Below are positions 22,129-30,709 of a DNA stretch of 35,651 nucleotides, in pieces. The translations under genes were made by a program, and so were the position numbers. Source of the DNA: Georgenia satyanarayanai (GTDB lineage: Bacteria > Actinomycetota > Actinomycetes > Actinomycetales > Actinomycetaceae). The stretch is taken from contig NZ_UETB01000021.1 in NCBI RefSeq assembly GCF_900116375.1, forward strand, positions 1 to 35,651, read 5' to 3'. The notes under the pieces are model-generated. The model searched no databases and had not been told where the DNA came from. It worked only from the letters and a program-made list of their open reading frames with translations. The stretch's first letter is position 1; each line of letters begins with the position of its first letter.

Positions 22129-23001
22129 ATGCGCATCTTCGACCCGCACATCCACATGACGTCCCGCACGACGGACGACTACGAGGCCATGCACGCGGCC
22201 GGCGTGCGGGCCCTGGTCGAGCCGGCGTTCTGGCTCGGGCAGCCGCGCACGAGCGTGGAGTCCTTCGTCGACTACTTCGACGGGCTCGTGGGCTGGGAGC
22301 GCTTCCGTGCCTCGCAGTTCGGCATCGCCCACCACGCGACCATCGCGCTCAACCCCAAGGAGGCCAACGACCCGCGCTGCCGCGGCATCCTCGACCTCCT
22401 GCCCCGCTACCTCGCCAAGGACGGCGTCGTCGCCGTCGGCGAGGTCGGCTTCGACTCGATGACGCAGGCCGAGGAGGAGGTGTTCGTCCGCCAGCTCGAG
22501 CTCGCCGGCGAGCACGGCCTGCCCGCCATGGTCCACACCCCGCACCGCGACAAGGCCGTGGGCACCCAACGCACCCTCGACCTCGTCGCCCAGGTGGGGA
22601 TCGCGCCGGGGATGATCGTCGTGGACCACCTCAACGAGACGACCGTCGAGATCGTCGACGACGCCGGCGCGTGGATGGGCTTCTCCGTCTACCCGGACAC
22701 GAAGATGGACGAGCACCGCATGGTCGCGATCCTCCAGGAGCGCGGGCTGGAGCGGGTGCTGGTGAACTCCGCCGCGGACTGGGGACGCAGCGACCCCCTG
22801 AAGACCTACAAGACCGGGCAGGCCATGCTCGCGGCCGGCTTCACCGAGGACGACGTCGACCGCGTGCTGTGGCGCAACCCCGTGGAGTTCTTCGGGCAGA
22901 GCGGGCGCCTCATGCTCGGCTACGACACCTCCGACACCACGGCCGCCACCTTCGAGGGCAACTCCATCCTCCGCGGTGAGCGCAAGACCCCCGAGGCCTG
23001 A
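22129..23001 (+). CDS. eboB: TatD-family metal-dependent hydrolase (EboB)
   Basis: 290 residues, ATG with AGGAG seven bases upstream. TatD-type amidohydrolase barrel with all expected metal ligands: FDPHIHM (H7, H9), GEVGFDS (E105), VHTPHRDK (H136), VVDHLNE (H167) and SAADWGRS (D217). The active site therefore looks intact and should hold two metal ions. TatD proteins include nucleases and small-molecule hydrolases; the ebo-associated branch has no known substrate. Lacking a signal peptide, it should act in the cytoplasm. The next start follows after three bases. Confidence 0.87.
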   Translation: MRIFDPHIHMTSRTTDDYEAMHAAGVRALVEPAFWLGQPRTSVESFVDYFDGLVGWERFRASQFGIAHHATIALNPKEANDPRCRGILDLLPRYLAKDGVVAVGEVGFDSMTQAEEEVFVRQLELAGEHGLPAMVHTPHRDKAVGTQRTLDLVAQVGIAPGMIVVDHLNETTVEIVDDAGAWMGFSVYPDTKMDEHRMVAILQERGLERVLVNSAADWGRSDPLKTYKTGQAMLAAGFTEDDVDRVLWRNPVEFFGQSGRLMLGYDTSDTTAATFEGNSILRGERKTPEA

Positions 23002-23004
23002 GCC

Positions 23005-24171
23005 GTGCGACTGCGTCACCCCGACGGCACCGTCGTCCACCTCGCCTACTGCAGCAACGTCCACCCCGCCGAGGACCTCGCCGGCATCCACGAGCAGCTG
23101 CGGCGCTTCGCCGGGCCCGTGCGGGAGCGGCTCGGCGTCGAGCGCCTCGGCCTGGGGCTGTGGCTCCCGGCCGCGGCGGCCGGCCGGCTCGCCACCGAGC
23201 CGGGCGAGCTGGACGACCTGCGCCGTGTCCTGGACGAGCAGGGCCTGGAGGTCGTCACCCTCAACGCCTTCCCCTACGGCGGCTTCCACGACCCCGTCGT
23301 CAAGCATCGCGTCTACCGACCCGACTGGACCGAGCGCGCCCGGCTCGACTACACGCTGGCCGCCGCCCGCGTGCTGGCGGGCCTGCTGCCCGCCGACGCT
23401 GCGCGAGGGAGCATCAGCACCCTGCCGCTGGCGTGGTGGACCCCGTGGTCGGAGGAGGCGGCGCAGGCCGCCCGGGCCAACCTCGACGCGCTCGCGACCG
23501 GCCTGGCCCGGCTGCGGGAGCAGACCGGCCGCACCATCCGGGTGGGCTTCGAGCCGGAGCCCGGGTGCGTCGTCGAGACGACGACGGACGCCGTACGCGA
23601 GCTCGCCGGCATCGACACCGAGCACCTGGGGGTGTGCGTGGACACCGCCCACCTCGCCACCGCCTTCGAGGACGCCGACGAGGCGATGGGCCGGCTGACC
23701 GGTGCGGGGCTGCCCGTCGTCAAGGCGCAGCTGTCCGCCGCGCTGCACGTCGCCGACCCCGCCGCGGCCGTGGAGCAGGGACTGCTCGACGACTTCGTCG
23801 AGGACCGCTTCCTCCACCAGGTGCGCGAGCCCGTCGCCGCGGGCGTGGCCGGCCGCGACGACCTGCCGGACGCGCTCGGCGGCTCACCTCTCCCGGCGCA
23901 GGCGCCGTGGCGGGTGCACTTCCACCTGCCGCTGCACTCCGCCCCGCGCTCCCCGCTCGCGGCCACGACCAGCGAGCTCAGCGCCTCCGCGCGGGCCCTC
24001 GTGGGCGGCGAGCGGCCACTGACCGACCACCTCGAGGTGGAGACCTACACGTGGTCGGTGCTGCCCGCCGACCAGCGGCCCACCGACGACGCCGGACTCG
24101 TCGCCGGGATCGCCGCCGAGCTGGACCACGCGCGCGCGGAGCTCCACGCGCTGGGACTGGAGGACGCATGA
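23005..24171 (+). CDS. eboE: EboE-type TIM-barrel protein (metabolite traffic protein EboE)
   Basis: 388 residues from GTG at 23005, three bases after the eboB stop. A xylose-isomerase-like barrel longer than usual, with LAYCSNVHPAEDL near the start, LNAFPYGGFHDP, VGFEPEPGC, GVCVDTAHLAT and HFHLPLHS. The first two of these are what I associate with EboE. Key acidic and histidine residues of the barrel are kept, so catalysis is plausible, but the reaction is unknown. Its stop overlaps the next start (ATGA), giving coupling to the phosphodiesterase-like gene. Confidence 0.87.
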   Translation: MRLRHPDGTVVHLAYCSNVHPAEDLAGIHEQLRRFAGPVRERLGVERLGLGLWLPAAAAGRLATEPGELDDLRRVLDEQGLEVVTLNAFPYGGFHDPVVKHRVYRPDWTERARLDYTLAAARVLAGLLPADAARGSISTLPLAWWTPWSEEAAQAARANLDALATGLARLREQTGRTIRVGFEPEPGCVVETTTDAVRELAGIDTEHLGVCVDTAHLATAFEDADEAMGRLTGAGLPVVKAQLSAALHVADPAAAVEQGLLDDFVEDRFLHQVREPVAAGVAGRDDLPDALGGSPLPAQAPWRVHFHLPLHSAPRSPLAATTSELSASARALVGGERPLTDHLEVETYTWSVLPADQRPTDDAGLVAGIAAELDHARAELHALGLEDA

Positions 24172-25544
24172 CCGACAAGCTGCTCGTACTCAACGTCGTC
24201 GCGCTCACGCCACGGCTGCTCGAGCACATGCCCCGGCTCAAGCGGGTGGCCCAGCAGGGCTACCGCGCGCGGCTGGACACCGTGCTCCCGGCGGTCACGT
24301 GCTCCGCGCAGTCCACCTACCTCACGGGCCTGACACCCAGCGAGCACGGCATCGTCGCCAACGGGTGGTTCTTCCGCGACCTCGGCGACATCCTCCTGTG
24401 GCGTCAGCACAGCGGCCTCGTCGAGGGCGAGCGGGTGTGGGAGACGATCAGGCGCCACCGCCCCGACTACCGGGTCGCCAACGTGTGCTGGTGGTACGCC
24501 ATGGGCGCCGACGTCGACACGACCATCACCCCGCGGCCGGAGTACCACGCCGACGGCCGCAAGGAGCCGGACTGCTGGACCTGGCCGCCCTCGCTGCACG
24601 ACCAGCTCGTCGCCGAGCTCGGTCCCTTCCCGCTGTTCACCTTCTGGGGCCCGGGCGCCAACATCGAGTCCTCGAAGTGGATCATCGGCGCGACCCGCCG
24701 TGTCATGCCCGACCACGACCTCACCCTCGCCTACATCCCCCACCTCGACTACGACCTCCAGCGCTTCGGTCCCTCCGGGCCGGAGGCCGTGCGCGCGGCC
24801 AAGGAGGTCGACGAGGCGCTCGCCCCGCTCCTGGACGACGCCGAGCGGATGGGCGCGACCGTCGTCGTGCTCAGCGAGTACGGGATCACCGACGTCGACC
24901 GGGCCGTGGACGTCAACCGGGTGCTGCGCCGTGCGGGGCTGCTCCACGTCCACACGAACTCCACCGGCGAGATCCTCGACCCGTGGACGTCCAAGGCCTT
25001 CGCCGTCGCCGACCACCAGGTCGCCCACGTCTACGTCCGCGACCCCGACGACGTCCCCATGGTCCGCGACATGCTGGCCGCGCTCCCCGGCGTCGAGCAG
25101 GTGCTCGACGCCGAGGGCAAGAAGGCCGCGGGGCTGGACCACCCGCGCTCGGGGGAGCTCGTGCTCGTCGCCGAGCCGGGCGCGTGGTTCACGTACTACT
25201 ACTGGCTCGACGACAAGAAGGCCCCGGACTTCGCCCGGCTCGTGGAGATCCACAAGAAGCCCGGGTACGACCCTGTCGAGCTGTTCATGGACCCCGAGGA
25301 CAAGTGGGTCAAGCTGCGGGCCGGCAAGGCGCTGCTGCGCAAGAAGCTCGGCATGCGCTACATGATGGAGGTCGTCCCGCTGGACCCGGCGCCGCTCCGG
25401 GGCAGCCACGGCCGGCTGCCCGAGACGCCGGACGAGGGCCCGGTGCTCCTGTGCTCGGACCCGTCCGCGTCGACGGACCACGTGCGCGCGACCGAGGTCC
25501 GCGACCTGCTCCTCCGCCTCGCCGGAGTCCCCGCCCCCGCCTGA
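24168..25544 (+). CDS. eboF: Alkaline phosphatase / nucleotide pyrophosphatase superfamily protein (EboF-like)
   Basis: 458 residues, last gene of the ebo operon, start overlapping the eboE stop. The fold is recognisable from PAVTCSAQSTYLTGLTPSEHG, which has the usual nucleophile Thr (T44). The canonical metal ligands are altered: the first Asp is N9, the His of the D-x-x-x-H motif is Q198 (HLDYDLQRFGP), and the usual DHG is E237-Y238-G239 (LSEYGITD); D194, D282 and H283 remain. It may therefore bind fewer metal ions or act on an unusual phospho-substrate. This could be general for EboF proteins. No signal peptide is visible. Confidence 0.85.
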   Translation: MTDKLLVLNVVALTPRLLEHMPRLKRVAQQGYRARLDTVLPAVTCSAQSTYLTGLTPSEHGIVANGWFFRDLGDILLWRQHSGLVEGERVWETIRRHRPDYRVANVCWWYAMGADVDTTITPRPEYHADGRKEPDCWTWPPSLHDQLVAELGPFPLFTFWGPGANIESSKWIIGATRRVMPDHDLTLAYIPHLDYDLQRFGPSGPEAVRAAKEVDEALAPLLDDAERMGATVVVLSEYGITDVDRAVDVNRVLRRAGLLHVHTNSTGEILDPWTSKAFAVADHQVAHVYVRDPDDVPMVRDMLAALPGVEQVLDAEGKKAAGLDHPRSGELVLVAEPGAWFTYYYWLDDKKAPDFARLVEIHKKPGYDPVELFMDPEDKWVKLRAGKALLRKKLGMRYMMEVVPLDPAPLRGSHGRLPETPDEGPVLLCSDPSASTDHVRATEVRDLLLRLAGVPAPA

Positions 25545-25586
25545 CCCACCCCGCGCTCCCCCGCCCCACCCCCCCGCCCCACCGCC

Positions 25587-25705
25587 GACAGCTGAGTTGT
25601 TACCCCACCCCCACCCGCGACAGCTGAGTTGTTACCCCACCCCCACCCGCGACAGCTGAGTTGTTACCGACACGTCGACGTCCTACCGGTAACAACTCAG
25701 CTGTC
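25587..25705. repeat. 18-bp element: three direct copies and one inverted copy
   Basis: GACAGCTGAGTTGTTACC occurs at 25587-25604, 25619-25636 and 25651-25668 with an exact 32-base period; the 14-base spacers are identical. The reverse complement occurs at 25688-25705. The third and inverted copies can form an 18-bp stem with a 19-base loop. The array lies between convergent operons. Confidence 0.9.
25651..25705. terminator. Possible bidirectional terminator between the ebo operon and manA
   Basis: The 18-bp stem from the last direct copy and the inverted copy lies between two genes that converge (ends at 25544 and 25750). It has no U tract, so the terminator role is inferred from position. 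Confidence 0.5.
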
Positions 25706-25749
25706 GGCGCGAAACGTGGGGCGCGGGCGTTGGACGGCGGGGGCGGGAC

Positions 25750-26949
25750 CTACGGGACGTCGGCCTGGACGAGGGTGCCGGTGCCGTGGACGGTGAGCGG
25801 GCCGTCGTCGGCGCGCGCGAAGGCGGCCTGTCCGCGGCGCAGGCGCAGGCCGCCGGACGCGGCGGCGACCTCGACCTCACCCGCCAGGCACACGAGCATC
25901 CGAGGGCCGCGGCCGGGGAGCGGGCGCGCGCCGTCGGCGCAGTCGCCGTCGGCCAGGGTGGTGACGGACAGCTCGAAGTCGTCCACAGGCGCGTAGAACA
26001 CGCGCGTGGCGCCGTGGAAGACCTCGGGCGCCACCCGGATCGGCGGTGCCGCGACGTAGTCGACGCAGTCGAGCACCTCACCGACGTCCACGTGCTTGCT
26101 CGTCAGGCCGGCGCGCAGGACGTTGTCCGAGGACGCCATGACCTCCACCCCGATGCCCGACAGGTAGGCGTGCACGCCGCCCGCCGGCACGAACAGCGAG
26201 TCCCCCGGCTGCAGCGTCACGGGGTTGAGCAGGAGCGAGGCGACGACGCCCGGGTCGTGCGGGTGCTCCTCTGCCAGGCGTCCGACGATCGCGTCCGCAC
26301 GCGGTGAGGGTGACCCGTCCGCTGCCCGCCGCCGGCACGCGTCGACGACGTCGGCCACCTCGCGTGCCGAGGGCCGGGTGTGCGGGTCGAGCAGGGAGGT
26401 GAACGCCGTGCGCATCCCGTCGGGGGTGGGATCGGTGACCAGGGCCGCGTGGAGTGCGCGGGTGAGCGGCGCGTCGAGCTCGGCGAGGAGCTCGGCGGCG
26501 CGGCGCGGGGCGCGGAAGCCGGACACCGCCTCGAAGGTGGTGAGCGCGAAGACGAGCTCGGGCTTGTGGTTGGGGTCGCGGTAGTTGCGCCACGGGGCGT
26601 CCAGCGGCACGCCCGCCCGGTTCTCGGCGGCGAAGCGGGTGCGCGCCCGCTCGAGGTCGGGGTGCACCTGCAGGGACAGCGGACGGCGCGGGGCGATGAG
26701 CTTGAGGAGGTAGGGCAGCTGAGCGCCGAAGCGAGCCAGGACGTCACGGCCCAGGGTGCCGGACGGGTCGGTCTCGATGAGGCGGCGCACGTCGTCAGCG
26801 CCGTCCTCCGTGCGGGCGGGGCCGCTGGGGTGCGCGCCGAACCACAGCTCGGCGAGCGGCAGGCCGTCCGGCTCGGTGCCCATGAGCTCGTGGATGGCCG
26901 ACGGGGAGCCCCACGCGTAGTCGCGCGGGACACCGAGCACTCGCCGCAT
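25750..26949 (-). CDS. manA: Mannose-6-phosphate isomerase, class I
   Basis: 399 residues. Interconverts fructose 6-phosphate and mannose 6-phosphate in the cytoplasm, feeding GDP-mannose and mannan or glycolipid synthesis. Visible marks: DYAWGSPSAI, AELWFGAHPSGPA, the zinc motif LSLQVHPD, NHKPELVFAL (the Glu ligand), and VHAYLSGIGVEVMASSDNVLR near the end of the catalytic part. ATG at 26949 is preferred, with GAGAGG five bases upstream; GTG at 26955 is possible and adds two residues. The gene converges with the ebo operon and lies after the CAP gene on the same strand, but a hairpin separates the two. Confidence 0.93.
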   Translation of the reverse strand: MRRVLGVPRDYAWGSPSAIHELMGTEPDGLPLAELWFGAHPSGPARTEDGADDVRRLIETDPSGTLGRDVLARFGAQLPYLLKLIAPRRPLSLQVHPDLERARTRFAAENRAGVPLDAPWRNYRDPNHKPELVFALTTFEAVSGFRAPRRAAELLAELDAPLTRALHAALVTDPTPDGMRTAFTSLLDPHTRPSAREVADVVDACRRRAADGSPSPRADAIVGRLAEEHPHDPGVVASLLLNPVTLQPGDSLFVPAGGVHAYLSGIGVEVMASSDNVLRAGLTSKHVDVGEVLDCVDYVAAPPIRVAPEVFHGATRVFYAPVDDFELSVTTLADGDCADGARPLPGRGPRMLVCLAGEVEVAAASGGLRLRRGQAAFARADDGPLTVHGTGTLVQADVP

Positions 26950-27024
26950 CTCCACCTCTCACCGCCGCAGGCGGGGCGCCTGCCGGCCCGCCTACCGTAT
27001 CGGTCGGACCGGAGGGCACGGCGC

Positions 27025-27054
27025 ACCCCGCGCGTCGGTGCGGACGCGCGGGGT
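27025..27054 (-). terminator. Terminator of the CAP-domain gene
   Basis: A perfect 12-bp GC-rich stem (27025-27036 with 27043-27054) with a 6-base loop starts 11 bases after the stop codon at 27066. It separates this gene from manA. Confidence 0.7.
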
Positions 27055-27065
27055 ACGGGTGGCTC

Positions 27066-28277
27066 TCAGGAGCAGCTGCTGGCGAAACGCTGGGTGTTGT
27101 ACACGTTGCCGTTGGCCGCCTGCGCCGTCCCCGCCGCGAAGAAGCGGTGCTCAGGGTTGAGGATGTTGGCGCGGTGGCCCGGGGAGTTCATGTACGCGTC
27201 GACGGCGGCGTCCGGGTCGTCCACGTAACCGCGGGTGCCCCAGAAGATGTTCTCCGCAGCGGCGGTGCAGCCCACGGCGCGGGCGTCGGACCGGATCGTC
27301 TCCGTGGTCGCGTGCTCGAAGTTGCCGGTGCGCCCCATCCACTGCGAGTGGGACAGTGCGCCGGTCCGCAGCCCCGGCCACAGCCGCATCGGCGCGACAC
27401 CCGCGGCGACGCGCTCCTCGTTGACGAGCCGGAACATCCGCTCGTCGTAGGCGGTGAGCCCGCCCTGCGCCGGCGGCTGCTCGACCTGTCCGGCGCGCTG
27501 GGTGCGGAGGCCGATCGTGTCGGTCCGGTTCCCGTTCCAGTCCCCCACGAGCACGGCGTCGGCGGTGCGGCCGTAGCTCATCACGCGGTCGGCGTCGCCG
27601 CCCGAGATCGAGTTCTTGATGTGGAAGACGTTGCCACGGCGGAGGCCGAGGGTGTCGCGGCGGTTGCCGTTCCAGTCGCCGACGACCACCTCGTCGCGCT
27701 CGCGGCCGTAGCTGACGACGGAGTCGGCGTCACCGCCGCTGATGGAGTTCTTCAGGTGGTAGACCGAGCCGCGCCGCACGCCCAGGGTGTCGCGGCCGTC
27801 GCCGTTCCAGTCCCCGACGATGACGACGTCGCCGCGCCTGCCGTAGGTGGCCACCCGGTCGGCGTCGCCGCCGGAGAGGCTGTTCTTGACGTGGTACGTG
27901 GCACCGCGCCGCACGGCGGGGGTGTCGACGCCGTCCCCGTCCCAGTCGCCCATGAGAACGGTGTCTCCCGCGCGGCCGTAGGTGACGACGCGGTCCGCCT
28001 CGCCGCCGGTGAGGCGGTTGGTGAAGTGGTAGGTGGCTCCGCGGCGGACGGCGAGGGTGTCCACCCGGTCCCCGTTCCAGTCGCCGACGTAGACGACGTC
28101 CCGGTCGCGCCCGTAGGCGAAGGCGACGTCCGTGCGGCCCTGCCAGCCGTTGGTGAGGTGGTACTGGTCCCCCCGGCCGCCGATCTCCCCACCCGTGGCC
28201 CCGGCCGCCGGCGCGCCGACGGCGATCAGCGAGACGGTCACCGAGGCCGCGAGGACGGCTGCTCGTCGCAAAGTCAT
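27066..28277 (-). CDS. Secreted CAP (SCP/PR1) domain protein with N-terminal five-repeat cassette
   Basis: 403 residues from ATG at 28277, preceded by GGGGGAG; an upstream open extension to 28331 would overlap the promoter. A signal peptide ([21 protein letters not shown]) is followed by five 45-residue GDWNGD-type repeats, a short Q/P linker, then a C-terminal CAP domain of about 125 residues. CAP marks are [36 protein letters not shown] and [11 protein letters not shown]. Bacterial CAP proteins are secreted and mostly of unknown activity; some interact with the cell wall. Here the repeats come before the effector domain, the reverse of the large proteins. Confidence 0.93.
   Translation of the reverse strand: MTLRRAAVLAASVTVSLIAVGAPAAGATGGEIGGRGDQYHLTNGWQGRTDVAFAYGRDRDVVYVGDWNGDRVDTLAVRRGATYHFTNRLTGGEADRVVTYGRAGDTVLMGDWDGDGVDTPAVRRGATYHVKNSLSGGDADRVATYGRRGDVVIVGDWNGDGRDTLGVRRGSVYHLKNSISGGDADSVVSYGRERDEVVVGDWNGNRRDTLGLRRGNVFHIKNSISGGDADRVMSYGRTADAVLVGDWNGNRTDTIGLRTQRAGQVEQPPAQGGLTAYDERMFRLVNEERVAAGVAPMRLWPGLRTGALSHSQWMGRTGNFEHATTETIRSDARAVGCTAAAENIFWGTRGYVDDPDAAVDAYMNSPGHRANILNPEHRFFAAGTAQAANGNVYNTQRFASSCS
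27503..28163 (-). repeat. Five-repeat cassette of the CAP protein
   Basis: Five units starting at YHLTN, YHFTN, YHVKN, YHLKN and FHIKN, each ending with a GDWNG or GDWDG loop. Two loops have R in place of the second G ([10 protein letters not shown]), so any calcium binding may be uneven. Confidence 0.85.
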
Positions 28278-28330
28278 GTTCTCCCCCGAACCGGGCCGCC
28301 GACGGCGGCGCCCTGTCTGTGACGTCCTCA

Positions 28331-28359
28331 ACTGTAGGTGGCCCTCACGACATCGTCAC
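28331..28359 (-). promoter_or_regulatory. Promoter of the CAP gene
   Basis: On the minus strand GTGACG (28354-28359) and TACAGT (28331-28336) are 17 bases apart. The leader would be about 50 bases. Confidence 0.45.
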
Positions 28360-28411
28360 CCGCGGTCCCCGCTGGTGGATCACGGCGGTCCGATGGGCAA
28401 CACTGGCCCCT

Positions 28412-29278
28412 ATGCGCGGGATCATTCTGGCAGGTGGCTCAGGGACACGGCTGCACCCCATCACCCTGGGAGTGAGCAAGCAGCTGGTGCCGGTGTACGA
28501 CAAGCCGATGGTCTACTACCCGCTGACCACGCTCATGCTCGCCGGCATCCGCGACGTCCTGGTCATCACCACGCCCCACGACCAGGAGGCCTTCCGGCGG
28601 CTGCTGGGCGACGGGTCCCAGTTCGGGATCTCGATCTCCTACCAGGTCCAGGAGGTCCCCAACGGCCTGGCGCAGGCTTTCGTGCTGGGCGAGGACTTCA
28701 TCGGCGGGGAGCCGGCCGCCCTCGTCCTGGGTGACAACATCTTCTACGGCCCGGGCCTGGGCCAGACGCTCTCGCGCTTCTCCGACGTGCGCGGCGGGGC
28801 GATCTTCGCCTACCACGTGGCCGAGCCCAGCGCCTACGGCGTCGTGGAGTTCGACGCCGACTTCAAGGCCCTCTCCCTGGAGGAGAAGCCCACCGAGCCC
28901 AAGAGCTCCTACGCGGTGCCGGGCATGTACTTCTACGACAACGACGTCGTGGAGATCGCGAAGAACCTGCAGCCCTCTGCGCGCGGGGAGTACGAGATCA
29001 CCGACGTCAACCGCGTCTACCTCGAGCGCGGCGACCTCCACGTGGAGGTGCTGCCGCGCGGCACGGCCTGGCTGGACACCGGCACCTTCGACTCCCTCGC
29101 CGACGCCACCGCCTTCGTCCGCACCGTGGAGGCCCGCCAGGGCCTGAAGATGGGCTGCCCGGAGGAGGTCGCCTGGCGTCAGGGCTTCCTGTCCGACGCC
29201 GAGCTCGCCGAGCGCGCCGACGCCCTGGCCAAGTCCGGGTACGGGAACTACCTGCGCAGCCTCCTCGAGCACGGCTAG
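28412..29278 (+). CDS. rfbA: Glucose-1-phosphate thymidylyltransferase
   Basis: 288 residues, usual length. Makes dTDP-glucose from dTTP and glucose 1-phosphate, the first step to dTDP-L-rhamnose. The N-terminal nucleotidyltransferase signature is complete: [14 protein letters not shown], then [12 protein letters not shown]. Also visible are [11 protein letters not shown], the sugar-binding EEKPTEPKS, and GEYEITDVN and [13 protein letters not shown] at 28412 gives the standard N-terminus; no ribosome site precedes it, and AACACT seven bases upstream could be the -10 box of a leaderless transcript. It is divergent from the CAP gene. Confidence 0.96.
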   Translation: MRGIILAGGSGTRLHPITLGVSKQLVPVYDKPMVYYPLTTLMLAGIRDVLVITTPHDQEAFRRLLGDGSQFGISISYQVQEVPNGLAQAFVLGEDFIGGEPAALVLGDNIFYGPGLGQTLSRFSDVRGGAIFAYHVAEPSAYGVVEFDADFKALSLEEKPTEPKSSYAVPGMYFYDNDVVEIAKNLQPSARGEYEITDVNRVYLERGDLHVEVLPRGTAWLDTGTFDSLADATAFVRTVEARQGLKMGCPEEVAWRQGFLSDAELAERADALAKSGYGNYLRSLLEHG

Positions 29279-29319
29279 CCTCGGTCGGGTCCTCACCCAG
29301 CCGAGCACAGGAGCCCGCC

Positions 29320-29622
29320 TTGTCGATCGAGCACACCGTCGCCTTCCGCCTGTCCCACCCCGCCGGGTCTGCCGAGGAGGCGGCCTTCCTCGAGGAGGGA
29401 CGCACGGTCCTCACCTCGATCCCCGGCGTCGAGGACTTCGCGGTCATGCGGCAGGTCAGCGCGAAGAGCCCGCTGACCTGGCAGTTCCGGATGCGCTTCG
29501 CCGACCAGGCCACCTTCGACGCCTACGACGCGCACCCCTCCCACGTCGACTTCGTCGCGCGCCGGTGGGTCCCTGAAGTTGCCGAGTTCCAGGAGCTCGA
29601 CTTCGTCGCGCCGTCCGCGTAG
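29320..29622 (+). CDS. Dabb-family (stress-responsive alpha/beta barrel) small protein
   Basis: 100 residues from TTG at 29320, with AGGAG six bases upstream. The short dimeric alpha/beta-barrel pattern is visible: IEHTVAFRL at the start, IPGVEDFAV in the middle, and YDAHPSHVDFVARRWVPEV near the end. Members are stress proteins or small enzymes of varied activity, so no reaction can be assigned. It lies 41 bases after rfbA on the same strand, possibly read through from it; an imperfect hairpin at 29280-29305 lies between them. Confidence 0.85.
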   Translation: MSIEHTVAFRLSHPAGSAEEAAFLEEGRTVLTSIPGVEDFAVMRQVSAKSPLTWQFRMRFADQATFDAYDAHPSHVDFVARRWVPEVAEFQELDFVAPSA

Positions 29623-29784
29623 GACAGCGGCCCAGGATCGGCCATCAGGGTCCGCCTCGCTTGCGGCACCCGGAGACGCGATCGCGAGACGTCAGACTGA
29701 TTCGCCTCGTGGATCAGCCGGACGTCCCCGCACACCGTCGGCTTCCGCCCACGGCCGGCACGCGACGGGCCTCCGGCAGCCCGG

Positions 29785-30651
29785 TCAGCCGCCCGCGAGC
29801 ACCGTGGGCGCGGCGACGGTCCAGCGTTCGGCCCAGTGGCCGATCGGCTCGACCCCGGCCGCGAGCAGCGCGTCGTGGCCGAGCACCGAGTAGGCGGGCC
29901 GGGGCGCGGGACGCGGGAAGTCCGCGGACGTCGTCGGCTGCACCATGGCCGGGTCCTTGCCCAGCGTCCGGACGATCTCCTCGGTGAAGCCGTGCCACGA
30001 CGTCTCCCCCGAGGAGGTGCCGTGGTACGTGCCCGCGGGGGCTGCGGCGTCGACGAGGCGCACGACGAGGTCGGCGAGATCCGCCGTCCACGTCGGCTGA
30101 CCGACCTGGTCGGCGACGACGGTGAGCTCCTCACGCTCCGCGGCGAGCCGTGCCATCGTCCGCGGGAAGCACGCGCCGTGGGCGCCGTAGAGCCAGGCGG
30201 TGCGCACGACGAGGTGGTCGGGACACTCGACGCGCACGGCCCACTCCCCCGCGGCCTTCGTCCGGCCGTAGGCGGACCGGGGAGCGAGCGCGGCGGACTC
30301 CTCGTAGGGCCGGGAGGCGTCGCCGGCGAAGACGTAGTCGGTGGAGACGTGGACCATCCGCGCACCCGCGAGCCGGGCGGCGCGCGCGAGGAGCTGCGGG
30401 GCCACGGCGTTGAGGGCGAAGGCCTCGTCCTCCAGCCCTTCCGCGTCGTCGACGGCGGTCCACGCGGCGCAGTTGACGACGACGTCGACGTCCCGGACCC
30501 GCTCGGCGACCTGAGTGGGGTCGGTGACGTCGAGGTCCTGCCGGCCCAGCGCCGTCACCTGCGCACCGCGGTCGCGCAGCAGCGCGACGAGGTCAGTGCC
30601 GAGCATGCCGCCGGCACCCGTGACGATCCACCGCTTCTGCTCGAGGCTCAC
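29785..30651 (-). CDS. rfbD: dTDP-4-dehydrorhamnose reductase
   Basis: 288 residues from GTG at 30651. Last step of dTDP-L-rhamnose synthesis, NAD(P)H reduction of the 4-keto group. Rossmann motif GAGGMLG near the N-terminus, VVNCAAWTAVDDAE, HVSTDYVFAGD, and the catalytic YGRTKAAGE (Tyr and Lys of a short-chain dehydrogenase). It lies back-to-back with rfbC. The 162 bases after its stop, up to the Dabb gene, hold nothing I recognise. Confidence 0.95.
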   Translation of the reverse strand: MSLEQKRWIVTGAGGMLGTDLVALLRDRGAQVTALGRQDLDVTDPTQVAERVRDVDVVVNCAAWTAVDDAEGLEDEAFALNAVAPQLLARAARLAGARMVHVSTDYVFAGDASRPYEESAALAPRSAYGRTKAAGEWAVRVECPDHLVVRTAWLYGAHGACFPRTMARLAAEREELTVVADQVGQPTWTADLADLVVRLVDAAAPAGTYHGTSSGETSWHGFTEEIVRTLGKDPAMVQPTTSADFPRPAPRPAYSVLGHDALLAAGVEPIGHWAERWTVAAPTVLAGG

Positions 30652-30709
30652 GGCGGCAGCCTACGTGCCCTAGCCTGAGCTCGACGTCGACTGCAGGAGG
30701 AGTGTGCGC

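Noticed and set aside
25587-25705. The 18-bp array as a CRISPR
   Set aside because: The 14-base spacers are identical and too short, only three direct copies exist, and there is no cas gene.
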